Positions 32,158-39,128 of a stretch of DNA of 61,896 nt are shown one piece after another. The notes beneath the pieces were generated by a model. It did no database searches. It was not told where the DNA came from and worked only from the letters and a program-made list of their open reading frames with translations. The stretch is from a virus, in the IMG/VR virus record IMGVR_UViG_3300030103_002748, positions 1 through 61,896 of that record, one strand, 5' to 3'. Position 1 is the first letter of the stretch, and the number at the start of each line of letters is the position of its first letter. A program made the position numbers and the translations under genes.

Positions 32158-32274
32158 GTAACCCGTGTAACCATAGTGTAACCAACAAACCCAGTAAATA
32201 CGGGGCCTCTGGGCCGTGGTTACACGGTTACGCCGGTTACGCCATTTTAAATAAAAAAATATTTTTTTATTTTC
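32158..32274. repeat. Three GTAACC plus three GGTTAC sites with A/T-rich flank (ori- or pac-like)
   Basis: GTAACC at 32158, 32167 and 32178 and its complement GGTTAC at 32218, 32226 and 32235, arranged as two inverted triplets around a GC-rich centre of 34 bases. The flank at 32246-32274 is almost pure A/T. Iteron-like sites beside an unwinding-type tract suggest an origin; adjacency to small terminase also allows a packaging-recognition site. Confidence 0.6.
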
Positions 32275-32289
32275 TGGCCCTATATATAG

Positions 32290-32311
32290 AAAAAGACCCG
32301 TAACGTGGGTC
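32290..32311 (-). terminator. Rho-independent terminator
   Basis: Minus strand GACCC, 7-base loop, GGGTC, then TTTTT. Short stem, but well placed after the gene at 32439-32798. Confidence 0.65.
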
Positions 32312-32438
32312 GGACGGCTTGATCACCGGTTGGAATCGATTCATACCTCTATGCAAGGCAGAATACTGAGACCGGCTCAAGCTGCGGGTGTTACAGGGGA
32401 TGAAGATGATACCCTACGCACCGCCCGCTGGCGTTTGG

Positions 32439-32798
32439 TTAGGACTTTGGTTCAGCCCGTGGGTTTTCCATCTTGGTGTATGCCTCGAAGTCGAACTTGA
32501 TTAACTCCTCATCTGTGTCCGGGACGTCGAACCACTCTTTTATCAGATCGTTGTCCTCACTGATCCGCTTGAAGTATTTCCAAAAGACCGGATCGTGGAT
32601 GTGATACTCGTGGATGCTGTGGTCGTGGGGCGTGATGTGTATGCAGTTGACCCCGATCGCGTGACTCTGCCAAGTGTACTTAGTCGAGCCGAAGTGACCG
32701 TAATCCACGGTTTGTTTTTCGGACGTCTGGATTACGATGGCGGTGAAGAAGTCTGGGTTGCCCTCGTTTTTGACGGCTGTAATTTTAATTACTTGCAT
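32439..32798 (-). CDS. Early protein with His-rich segment, unknown
   Basis: 119 residues. N-terminal beta-strands (VIKITAVKNEG, FFTAIVIQTSE). A His-rich stretch (CIHITPHDHSIHEYHIHDP, about 52-70) might bind metal. The C-terminus is acidic (DVPDTDEELIKFDFEAY). No family recognised. Own promoter, with an AGCTGA/TCAGCT hairpin (32831-32850) in the leader. Confidence 0.6.
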   Translation of the reverse strand: MQVIKITAVKNEGNPDFFTAIVIQTSEKQTVDYGHFGSTKYTWQSHAIGVNCIHITPHDHSIHEYHIHDPVFWKYFKRISEDNDLIKEWFDVPDTDEELIKFDFEAYTKMENPRAEPKS

Positions 32799-32859
32799 TG
32801 TAATTTCCTAAAAGTTGTTAAAGGACGTGGAGCTGATCTTTTTGTCAGCTTCTAAACAC

Positions 32860-32888
32860 ATGGTATCATACTTTATGTGTACTGTCAA
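32860..32888 (-). promoter_or_regulatory. Sigma70-type early promoter
   Basis: Minus strand TTGACA (32883-32888), N17, TACCAT (32860-32865). The spacer begins GTACACATAA, the same element as in the other early promoters. The leader contains a 6-bp hairpin at 32831-32850. Confidence 0.7.
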
Positions 32889-32920
32889 ACCCTTTATTTT
32901 CGGGGCTTTTAAGGATTGGG

Positions 32921-33625
32921 TCAAATTTTGAGGTTATCGAGGGGGAGTTCGGACTTGTCGAAGTCTTCGACGCACTTGCGGTAGGCGTCCATAAAATGGT
33001 CGGACACTGAGTCGGTTACCTGCCAATCTTCTTTCTTGAAATCTTTGCTTGGATTGACGTGTCCCTTACCGGTGGCGTTATCGAAGTAGAGTTGGGTTTG
33101 CCCACCGTCGGGGCCGAAGAAGAATTTCGGCACTCGGGGGATGGCATCAGAGCCGCAGACTACGGAGAGTTGTGTTTTTAACCAGGGCATTTTGCCGTTG
33201 TAGACGGGTCGGAAGAATACGTTGGGTTTTCCTAGTGTCACGAGGTGGGCGTCTTTGAACTCGGAGCAGGACCAGGCGGAGAGTTCCGCCAGGGCCCCGC
33301 CCAAGCTGTGCCCACATATCAACAGCTTTTTGGCCGGGTCCAGGAGTTTTCTGATCTCCGTCCAAACTGAACGATGGGCCCTGACGAAACCTGCATGACA
33401 GAGTCTACCTTTATACGGTCGAGGTAGGCTTAAAACGTTGTACATCCAGTCCCTGACCTGCTGTGTGCCTCTGAATACGACGATATCGAGATGCGGGGTC
33501 CGGTGGACAAAAGCCGTGGTAGACGTTCTGTCACACTCTACTTTGGTGGCTCCGACGATGTTGTCGTTATAGGCATTTTCAGCGTAGATGCAAGCGGTGT
33601 CTAAATTGTCTTCGCTGAATGACAT
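32921..33625 (-). CDS. Class 3 lipase-like alpha/beta hydrolase, copy B
   Basis: 234 residues. GHSLGGALAE (Ser107), GSDAIPRVP (Asp160) and SDHFMDAY (His210) give a complete triad. YKGRLCHAGFVRAHRSVW and LGKPNVFFRP are shared with copy A at 2098-2868. It lacks the charged C-terminal extension of copy A. No signal peptide. It lies among early genes, not beside holin or lysozyme, so its timing and role may differ from copy A. Confidence 0.87.
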   Translation of the reverse strand: MSFSEDNLDTACIYAENAYNDNIVGATKVECDRTSTTAFVHRTPHLDIVVFRGTQQVRDWMYNVLSLPRPYKGRLCHAGFVRAHRSVWTEIRKLLDPAKKLLICGHSLGGALAELSAWSCSEFKDAHLVTLGKPNVFFRPVYNGKMPWLKTQLSVVCGSDAIPRVPKFFFGPDGGQTQLYFDNATGKGHVNPSKDFKKEDWQVTDSVSDHFMDAYRKCVEDFDKSELPLDNLKI

Positions 33626-33630
33626 GAGGG

Positions 33631-33771
33631 TTAGGGGTTACGCTTCGTGGTGTTTTTTGTTTTTTTCGGAAGCGATTTTTCTAATTTGTCGGCTTGACCA
33701 GAGTGCAGCTTAGAAGCTTTTCTAAGTTCTCTGATCATTTTACGTTTTTGTGCGTCTGTAAAAGTACCCAT
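33631..33771 (-). CDS. 46-residue basic protein
   Basis: MGTFTDAQKRKMIRELRKAS, then KLHSGQADKLEKSLPKKTKN and TTKRNP. Lys-rich, helical first half. No family recognised. A TATAAT string lies about 10 bases before the ATG, directly after a strong terminator, so the transcript may have a very short leader. Confidence 0.5.
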   Translation of the reverse strand: MGTFTDAQKRKMIRELRKASKLHSGQADKLEKSLPKKTKNTTKRNP

Positions 33772-33786
33772 CCCCTAATTATAAGT

Positions 33787-33813
33787 AAAAAAAACCCCGG
33801 AACAAGTCCGGGG
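33787..33813 (-). terminator. Strong rho-independent terminator
   Basis: Minus strand CCCCGGA, 5-base loop, TCCGGGG, then eight T. Closes the small-gene operon that starts at 34729. Confidence 0.92.
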
Positions 33814-33840
33814 GCTAGGAATCAAGGAAATAATGAATAA

Positions 33841-33987
33841 CTATACAGCGTTTGTTACTTTACGCTTGCGTCCAACGGGTGTCAAACGTTTGTCGGCGGT
33901 CTCCCAGCCGCGCTTATAGGACGCATAACGTCCTTTGCTCATATTTGGGTATGTTTTGCGGGCCGTGGTCAGTGAGGGGCACTTCAT
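33841..33987 (-). CDS. 48-residue basic protein
   Basis: MKCPSLTTARKTYPNMSKGR, then YASYKRGWETADKRLTPVGR and KRKVTNAV. Very basic with aromatic residues; possibly nucleic-acid binding. Its ATG overlaps the stop of an 18-residue reading frame (ACATGA). Followed by a strong terminator. Confidence 0.6.
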   Translation of the reverse strand: MKCPSLTTARKTYPNMSKGRYASYKRGWETADKRLTPVGRKRKVTNAV

Positions 33988-34040
33988 GTGTGACAGACCA
34001 CTAGCCAGGAGACCACTATACCGATCAGTAGGACTTCCAT
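33984..34040 (-). CDS. 18-residue hydrophobic peptide, coupled
   Basis: MEVLLIGIVVSWLVVCHT. Almost wholly hydrophobic, a possible single membrane helix. It begins through a TGATG junction with the upstream gene and ends through an ATGA junction with the 48-residue gene. This argues for translation, either as a product or as a coupling leader. Confidence 0.4.
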   Translation of the reverse strand: MEVLLIGIVVSWLVVCHT

Positions 34041-34288
34041 CAGTGCATCATCCGTCTTTCTTCTTCTGTGATTTCAGGAAGATCGCTGCCCATTGATGCG
34101 GTCATTTGTTGCCAGATGACTTGTGGCAGCTCGACTTCCTCGGCTAGGGCTCCGGTCACGTGCAGTAGGGCCGCCAGGACGGTGCCTGACTCCACCTCTG
34201 CAAAATCTTTTTTAAGAATCTCCATAATTGCACTTTCAATCTCCTTGCCTTCTTTCATAAATTTCATAAATTTTGTGTCTACGTTCAT
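34040..34288 (-). CDS. Small helical protein, unknown
   Basis: 82 residues (MNVDTKFMKFMKEGKEIESA start), helical and acidic. The start at 34288 is fixed by an ATGA overlap with the upstream stop. No family recognised. Coupled to genes on both sides. Confidence 0.6.
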   Translation of the reverse strand: MNVDTKFMKFMKEGKEIESAIMEILKKDFAEVESGTVLAALLHVTGALAEEVELPQVIWQQMTASMGSDLPEITEEERRMMH

Positions 34289-34518
34289 GAGTCTGGATGC
34301 CTCCTGAGTTCCCAAGCGTAATCGGTCAGCTTGTTGAGAAGGTCTTCTGCTGAGAAGACGTTTTCTTTCAGTATTTCGGCAATGATACGTCGATCTTGTG
34401 CCATGAGCCGGTCGCAATGGTCGTCGTAGGCTCGGTCCTCGTCGATTTCATAGCGTGGGGTAGATTTGCCGTAGTCTTCATCTTCTACGCGCATGGGGTT
34501 ATCAGATATGTCCTTCAT
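34285..34518 (-). CDS. Small acidic protein, unknown
   Basis: 77 residues (MKDISDNPMRVEDEDYGKST start), acidic, with many Asp and Arg. The ATG at 34518 is chosen because GGAGG lies 9 bases upstream; an ATG at 34551 has no such site. It overlaps the preceding gene by 17 bases. Function unknown. Confidence 0.55.
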   Translation of the reverse strand: MKDISDNPMRVEDEDYGKSTPRYEIDEDRAYDDHCDRLMAQDRRIIAEILKENVFSAEDLLNKLTDYAWELRRHPDS

Positions 34519-34729
34519 TACTGGGGTCCTCCAAGGTTTGTTTGCATTCATTAAGTACAGATTGAGCGGTGTCCAGGGCTCTAGAAAGGGTGTGCGGGGT
34601 TTTCTTGAGGTCTGCTACATGCTCCAAGGTTTCTAAATCGTCCCGCAAGTCCACGACGTATTCCTGAGCCATGCGCTGAACCATCTTCAGTTGTTCGGTT
34701 GTGAGTATTAAGTTGTGGTTGTGTGCCAT
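34502..34729 (-). CDS. Small helical protein, first gene left of the control region
   Basis: 75 residues (MAHNHNLILTTEQLKMVQRM start), helical, coiled-coil-like (VVDLRDDLETLEHVADLKKT). AGGAGG lies 4 bases before the ATG at 34729. First gene of a leftward operon whose promoter overlaps repeated operator-like half-sites. Function unknown. Confidence 0.65.
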   Translation of the reverse strand: MAHNHNLILTTEQLKMVQRMAQEYVVDLRDDLETLEHVADLKKTPHTLSRALDTAQSVLNECKQTLEDPSNEGHI

Positions 34730-34738
34730 ATGCCCTCC

Positions 34739-34819
34739 TGTGTAAAGATACACATAATATTCATATAAGAGTGCATAGTCAAATTGTTTTACACAAAAAA
34801 ATCTGGTATACTTTGTGTA
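34739..34819. promoter_or_regulatory. Divergent promoter pair with TGTGTA/TACACA half-sites
   Basis: Leftward promoter: TTGACT (34777-34782), N17, TATTAT (34754-34759). Rightward promoter: TTGTTT (34784-34789), N17, TATACT (34807-34812). Their -35 boxes are one base apart, back to back. A perfect dyad TGTGTA-AAGA-TACACA (34739-34754) adjoins the leftward -10. TACACAAA (34790) and TTTGTGTA (34812) flank the rightward -10. Four half-sites in 81 bases make this a likely control switch. Confidence 0.75.
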
Positions 34820-34838
34820 TAAAGTTTGGAGACCAGTA

Positions 34839-34994
34839 ATGGCTGAAAAGAAATACGATTTTGACAAGGTCCAGGCGGTACGCCATGCTCGTAACGAAGA
34901 GAAGCGTAGTATCAAGTGGATAGCAAACGCCTATGAAGTACCCGTTGATACGGTTAGGGATTGGATATACCGAGACCGTCGTGTCCGAAGTTAA
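34839..34994 (+). CDS. 51-residue HTH regulator candidate
   Basis: MAEKKYDFDKVQAVRHARNE, then EKRSIKWIANAYEVPVDTVR and DWIYRDRRVRS. Residues 23-47 fit a homeodomain-like helix-turn-helix (SIKWIANAY, EVP, VDTVRDWIYR). GGAG lies upstream of the ATG. It is directly expressed from the rightward promoter of the divergent pair, so it is the obvious candidate to bind the TGTGTA/TACACA sites and regulate itself. One of very few plus-strand genes here. Confidence 0.7.
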   Translation: MAEKKYDFDKVQAVRHARNEEKRSIKWIANAYEVPVDTVRDWIYRDRRVRS

Positions 34995-35181
34995 AACCTT
35001 CGAATGTTCCCGTTGTGAGACTGATTTCAATATTGAAATTGAATATCACAGAAAAGGAGCGGAGGCAGAAATAGTGTCGCTGCTTTGTCCGGCTTGTTTT
35101 ACTCAGATTCTTGAGCAGAACCCCGCTTTACAGACATATTTTGCAGTAGACCTGCCAATGTCCTTCGAAGTTCTTCATTGA
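34981..35181 (+). CDS. Small zinc-ribbon protein coupled to the HTH gene
   Basis: 66 residues from a GTG at 34981. FECSRCETDFNIEIEYHRKG and LLCPACFTQILEQ give two CxxC pairs, a classical zinc ribbon. It overlaps the end of the HTH gene by 14 bases. Its 3' end is antisense to the minus-strand gene at 35099-35287 for 83 bases. A regulatory partner is plausible. Confidence 0.6.
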   Translation: MSEVKTFECSRCETDFNIEIEYHRKGAEAEIVSLLCPACFTQILEQNPALQTYFAVDLPMSFEVLH

Positions 35182-35287
35182 TCTGTTTTAGGTCCTCAAC
35201 GGCGTCTGTCAGGTCATCTATTTTAGCGAGCTTTGATTCCAGCTCCTGCATTTCTTCCAGGGACTCAAACTCAACCGAAAACCTCAT
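35099..35287 (-). CDS. Small coiled-coil protein
   Basis: 62 residues: MRFSVEFESLEEMQELESKL, AKIDDLTDAVEDLKQINEEL and a basic end. A beta-strand followed by a heptad-like helix. It overlaps the ribbon-helix-helix-like gene by 4 bases and is convergent with the zinc-ribbon gene. Function unknown. Confidence 0.6.
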   Translation of the reverse strand: MRFSVEFESLEEMQELESKLAKIDDLTDAVEDLKQINEELRRTLAGLLQNMSVKRGSAQESE

Positions 35288-35514
35288 GCCCTGAACTCGG
35301 GCCGTGGGCGACCTTCGTCGATCCGCTTCTGCTCGACCTGGTCACTCAGGAATTCGCGGTCTTTCTGGCTCAGGTTCTCTGCAACCCAGGACTCGAAAAT
35401 TATTCGGAGCTGCCCGGACAATGTGCGTCCCTCCACTTTCGAGACAACAAATAGTTGATCATAGACCTCACGTGGCAATAGCACGGATTTCCATTTGGTT
35501 GTGTCCAATTTCAC
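35284..35514 (-). CDS. Ribbon-helix-helix-like protein
   Basis: 76 residues. KWKSVLLPREVYDQLFVVSK followed by VEGRTLSGQLRIIFESWVAE matches the Arc/CopG ribbon-helix-helix pattern: a strand, then two helices, with GRTLSGQ at the turn. A DNA-binding regulator is likely. Last genes of the replication operon; AGGAG is upstream of the start. Confidence 0.65.
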   Translation of the reverse strand: MKLDTTKWKSVLLPREVYDQLFVVSKVEGRTLSGQLRIIFESWVAENLSQKDREFLSDQVEQKRIDEGRPRPEFRA

Positions 35515-35540
35515 TCTCCTGTATAAGATTATCGTATATT

Positions 35541-37460
35541 TTACCGCTTAACTTCGGAAAATTCACCCCAATTTGCACCCATTTCTATATCGCACTTGTT
35601 GGGTACAGCCAGGGGTAGCGCATTCTCCATCATTTGGGCCAGTTCTTTGGCCTGCTCCACAGACTCCACGCTGAAAGCCAGCTCATCATGCACCTGTAGC
35701 AGGGGCGTGGTCCCTGATTCGTAGATGTCCACCATCGCTTTTTTCGTCATGTCTGCGGCGGATGCTTGAATTAGCCGGTTGACCGCCTTGTAGGTGTAGG
35801 CTCTTTTAAGCCGGGTCGTTGGGCCGTAGTGGTTGACGGCCTCCTCGTAGGGCATGGCCTTGCTCATCTCGAACGTGTCTGGCTCCCACATATCAAACCG
35901 GCACTTGCGACCTTTCAGGCTGCGTATGGTGCCGTTAGACTTGGCGCTCTCGATGTGTTTCTGCACCCCTTGGGTCAGGCTCTTAACGAACGGGACGCGG
36001 TCGTGGTACAGCCTGGTGAGGGCTTTGGCCTCGTCCATGTCGATGCCCAGTTGGTCCGCCAGCTTGCCTGCCCCCATGCCATACATCATGGCTAGGTTGA
36101 TGGTCTTTGCCTGCTTGCGTGGGATGTCTGCCATCTCTGCCACCATCGTATGAAAATCCATGTCAGGGTTCTCGGTGTAGCCTTTGACAAACTCCTCGAC
36201 GCCTTCCATAGGCATCTTGCGATAGTCCCCAAATACCTTAGCGTAATGGGTCAGGATGCGTGGTTCCTGCTGTGAGAAGTCTATGGCCGCCCACTGCTGA
36301 TCTTCTTCCGGTAGAAACAGTTGCCTGATCATCGGGCCCAGCTCCGGGTCGCGGGCCGGGATTTGTTGCATGTTGGGGTTGTTCATAGAAATGCGGCCTG
36401 AGACGGTGCCCCCGTCATCGGAGCGCACCTGATTGATGTGGCTGTGTACCCGCCCGTCTTTATTGACATGCTTGAGCAGTCCGTCGATGAATCCGCCCTG
36501 GGTCTTGTTCAGGTTACGGGCTTTAACGATGCACTGTGCCAGTTCATGCTCGTGATCGTTCAGGAATGCTTTAGTGAAGCTGGGAGAGCCCTTGTCCGTG
36601 CGTGGGTAGGTAAGCCCTACCTTATCGAAGGCTTTGGCTATGGAGGCAGCCGCCCAGATTTCTACGTCGGACCCGGCGATTTCTTTAATGCGTTTACGCA
36701 TGGCCTTTTCACGCTTGAGCAACTCTTGTTTGGTCCGTTCAGCGCGGTCTACGTCAAACCGGATGCCTTGCATAGTCATGTCCACAAGGCACGGCAGCAG
36801 CGCAGTCTCCAGCTCCCAGATTTGCCATAGCTCTTCTTTGTTGAGCAGGGTCTTGTAGTGGTTCCACAGCTCCAGGGTAATCTCAGCGTCCACCTCCGCG
36901 TAGGGACCGACGAACTGGCTGGGCAACTTCCACATCTCGCCTTTGGGGTCGAGTCCAAACTCCACAGCAGCCTGAGTCAGCACCTTCTCTGACTTGGTTT
37001 TGTTGAGGTAGTCGTAGCACAGCGCGTTGAGGCTGTAACTGAACCGGTTCTCGTCCAGAAGCGACGCAGTCAGCATGGTATCGATGATGCGACCTTTGAC
37101 CTCAAAGCCCATAGACTTGATCCATCCCAGGTCGTACTGGGCGTTGTGCATGATCTTGTCTGCGGGGGTATTGAACACCTTTTGTAGATATTTGTTGATC
37201 TGCCGTTTGTCCATGTTGCCACCGCCAAGATGACCCACAGGGAAGTAGCCCTTCCAGCCGGGAACCGCAATGGCGTAACCCACCACCTCACCGTTGCTGG
37301 TTGGCCATCCAGGGCCGTTGGACTTGATGTCCGGGTCGCGGGTCTCGACGTCTATGGCAATCTCTTTTGCCTCTAGTATGGCTTCAGGGAACGGATGCTC
37401 TGGGGGAAGCCAGTCGGACTTTGGCGGAAACATCGCCATCTGTAGTTTACCCGTGGCCAT
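35541..37460 (-). CDS. DNA polymerase, family A, with 3'-5' exonuclease
   Basis: 639 residues. Exonuclease: IAIDVET (Asp37, Glu39), MHNAQYDLGWI, YAEVDAEITLELW. Polymerase: motif A AAIDFSQQEPRIL, motif B RKQAKTINLAMMYGMG, motif C LQVHDELAF. There is no 5'-nuclease domain, as in T7-like phage polymerases. The residue equal to E. coli Phe762 is Leu456. It replicates the genome together with the helicases, primase and SSB encoded alongside. Confidence 0.95.
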   Translation of the reverse strand: MATGKLQMAMFPPKSDWLPPEHPFPEAILEAKEIAIDVETRDPDIKSNGPGWPTSNGEVVGYAIAVPGWKGYFPVGHLGGGNMDKRQINKYLQKVFNTPADKIMHNAQYDLGWIKSMGFEVKGRIIDTMLTASLLDENRFSYSLNALCYDYLNKTKSEKVLTQAAVEFGLDPKGEMWKLPSQFVGPYAEVDAEITLELWNHYKTLLNKEELWQIWELETALLPCLVDMTMQGIRFDVDRAERTKQELLKREKAMRKRIKEIAGSDVEIWAAASIAKAFDKVGLTYPRTDKGSPSFTKAFLNDHEHELAQCIVKARNLNKTQGGFIDGLLKHVNKDGRVHSHINQVRSDDGGTVSGRISMNNPNMQQIPARDPELGPMIRQLFLPEEDQQWAAIDFSQQEPRILTHYAKVFGDYRKMPMEGVEEFVKGYTENPDMDFHTMVAEMADIPRKQAKTINLAMMYGMGAGKLADQLGIDMDEAKALTRLYHDRVPFVKSLTQGVQKHIESAKSNGTIRSLKGRKCRFDMWEPDTFEMSKAMPYEEAVNHYGPTTRLKRAYTYKAVNRLIQASAADMTKKAMVDIYESGTTPLLQVHDELAFSVESVEQAKELAQMMENALPLAVPNKCDIEMGANWGEFSEVKR

Positions 37461-37629
37461 TAGTGCTTCTCCAAATGGTCTCTCTGCCTATGGCTGGATT
37501 GAAATGTGTGCAGTGTTCGCAATACCAGCCCTTACGAGTGTTGGTTGCTGTATCCGCTACGGATGTAGCCGTCAGCCCACATTGCGGGCAGACGTTGTAG
37601 TAGAGCTTGTCAAATTCCTCTTTCTTCAT
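37447..37629 (-). CDS. Small zinc-finger protein
   Basis: 60 residues. NVCPQCGLTATS and GWYCEHCTHF form two CxxC pairs. It overlaps the helicase stop by 4 bases and the polymerase start by 14, so it is made with the replication proteins. Possible polymerase or helicase accessory; function unknown. Confidence 0.7.
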   Translation of the reverse strand: MKKEEFDKLYYNVCPQCGLTATSVADTATNTRKGWYCEHCTHFNPAIGRETIWRSTNGHG

Positions 37630-39128
37630 ATGGAATAGGCCCTCTGATAGTCCTCTGGTTCAACGATAAAGAGGTTAGACATAGTTCGTGTAACCCCCAC
37701 GTAGAACACTCTGTGCAAATCATCGCCGGGAGTGTCCAGAGCTGCCTGCGTAAGGTCTGTGAATAACACCACGTTCTCTGCTTCTCCGCCTTTTGTCCCG
37801 TGAATCGTGGACAGTCGGATGCGAGGTATGGCGTTAAACTTTTCGCCGCGCCGCAGTAGAGCCGTGATGTATATTCGTTCCGTTGGTGGGATTTTGTTTA
37901 GAGCTTCAAACCAAGGTTCATCCTTGGACGCAAGCAGCCCGTGGTTTTCCACCAGTTTGTCGTATGTTAGGAGGTCTCCAGAATCACCAGTAATGGTCTT
38001 CTTGCCTCGCGCAATCTTTTCTCCATTGCCTGCCATATAGCTGTATACAGCCTTGGCAGATGAGCGGTAGATTGCGGCACCTTTACGCAGCCGTTCCCAT
38101 GAGTTGACGGCTGTGGATAACTTTTCGGATATAGAGCGAACGCCGTTGCGTTCGAATAGATAGCCCCCGGACTTGAGTAGTTCCGCCACCGGAGCCAGCA
38201 TGTAGTTGGCCTGTGCCATAATCAGCCAGGAGCCCTCAGACATGTCTAACATCCGCACGTCAGATATGATTAGGACTTCTCCAATGTCACGCTTAGGTTT
38301 GTATGCCTTGGGGAAACGGTGAACGATTCGCTTGGCAATGCCTTCTGCGAGTTGGTGTACTTTGCTTGGGATTCGATAGGACTGTTCGAGAACTTCACTT
38401 CCGCCCGGAAGGTTGATGAAGTGATCAACGTCTGCACCTGCCCATCGATAGATAGCTTGATCGTCGTCTCCGGCGCAGTACATTTTTTCTGATTTGTCGT
38501 CGAGGGCATGAGCTATGTCCCATTGTAGTGGTGATAGGTCCTGCGCTTCATCTAGGAAGCACAGCTTGAATGACGGACAGGTAGTTTCGTAGCTTTTGAC
38601 AAACAGCGACAGCATGTCGGTGTAGTCCACCAGGTGGTTAGTGTCCTTATAGTCATCATAGGATGTGGCCACGTATTCAACCTCATGCCAAGTGCTGCGG
38701 ATGTTGGACAGGTTGTACTGTGCCTTTAGTGATATTTTCTTGAGCCGCGCTAAGTTGATGATCGACAGTATCGGGTGTTCGCTGATACCCGCTTTTCCAC
38801 CGTCCATATCCGAATTTTTTACTTGATTGAGCTGAAAGCCAATCATCGCACCCAACTCTCTGTAATGCTTTGCTTGCATTAAGTCCTTTTCTTTGATGTT
38901 GAGCATACGATAGGCAAAACTGTGCAGAGTCCTGAAATAAAACAGGTCGGTCTCTGGGTTGAGCTGAAACCGTTCTGAGGCCCGTTCCTTAGCTTCGTTA
39001 GCCGCTTTGCGAGTGAAGGCAAGAAAAGCTATCTGGCTCGGTTGTATGCCGCTCTCAAGCGCCTGATCTACCATATTGAGCAGCTTGGTTGTCTTTCCTG
39101 TACCGGGAGGTCCAAAGATGCGAAACAT
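37626..39128 (-). CDS. UvrD/PcrA-like SF1 DNA helicase
   Basis: 500 residues. Motif I GPPGTGKT (6-13), motif II FLDEAQDLSP, motif III GDDDQAIYRWAGAD, motif IV EQSYR, motif V TIHGTKGGEAENVVL, motif VI VFYVGVTRT. An ATP-driven 3'-5' helicase is expected. The start at 39128 (MFRIFG) is fixed by a TAATG junction with the primase stop; a start further upstream would add a non-homologous segment inside primase. Confidence 0.92.
   Translation of the reverse strand: MFRIFGPPGTGKTTKLLNMVDQALESGIQPSQIAFLAFTRKAANEAKERASERFQLNPETDLFYFRTLHSFAYRMLNIKEKDLMQAKHYRELGAMIGFQLNQVKNSDMDGGKAGISEHPILSIINLARLKKISLKAQYNLSNIRSTWHEVEYVATSYDDYKDTNHLVDYTDMLSLFVKSYETTCPSFKLCFLDEAQDLSPLQWDIAHALDDKSEKMYCAGDDDQAIYRWAGADVDHFINLPGGSEVLEQSYRIPSKVHQLAEGIAKRIVHRFPKAYKPKRDIGEVLIISDVRMLDMSEGSWLIMAQANYMLAPVAELLKSGGYLFERNGVRSISEKLSTAVNSWERLRKGAAIYRSSAKAVYSYMAGNGEKIARGKKTITGDSGDLLTYDKLVENHGLLASKDEPWFEALNKIPPTERIYITALLRRGEKFNAIPRIRLSTIHGTKGGEAENVVLFTDLTQAALDTPGDDLHRVFYVGVTRTMSNLFIVEPEDYQRAYSI

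Larger units (their letters stand above)
32070..32438. other. Gene-free interval with GTAACC/GGTTAC array and A/T tract
   Basis: No gene seen. The interval holds the six-site repeat array (32158-32240), an A/T-rich tract (32246-32274) and a terminator (32290-32311). The remainder shows no clear element. Confidence 0.7.

Noticed and set aside
34502-34915. Longer 137-codon reading of the gene left of the switch
   Set aside because: It would read through the promoter region; AGGAGG before the ATG at 34729 fixes the shorter start.
34933-35181. ATG start at 34933 for the zinc-ribbon gene
   Set aside because: It would add 16 residues lying inside the HTH gene in another frame; the GTG at 34981 gives the usual short overlap.
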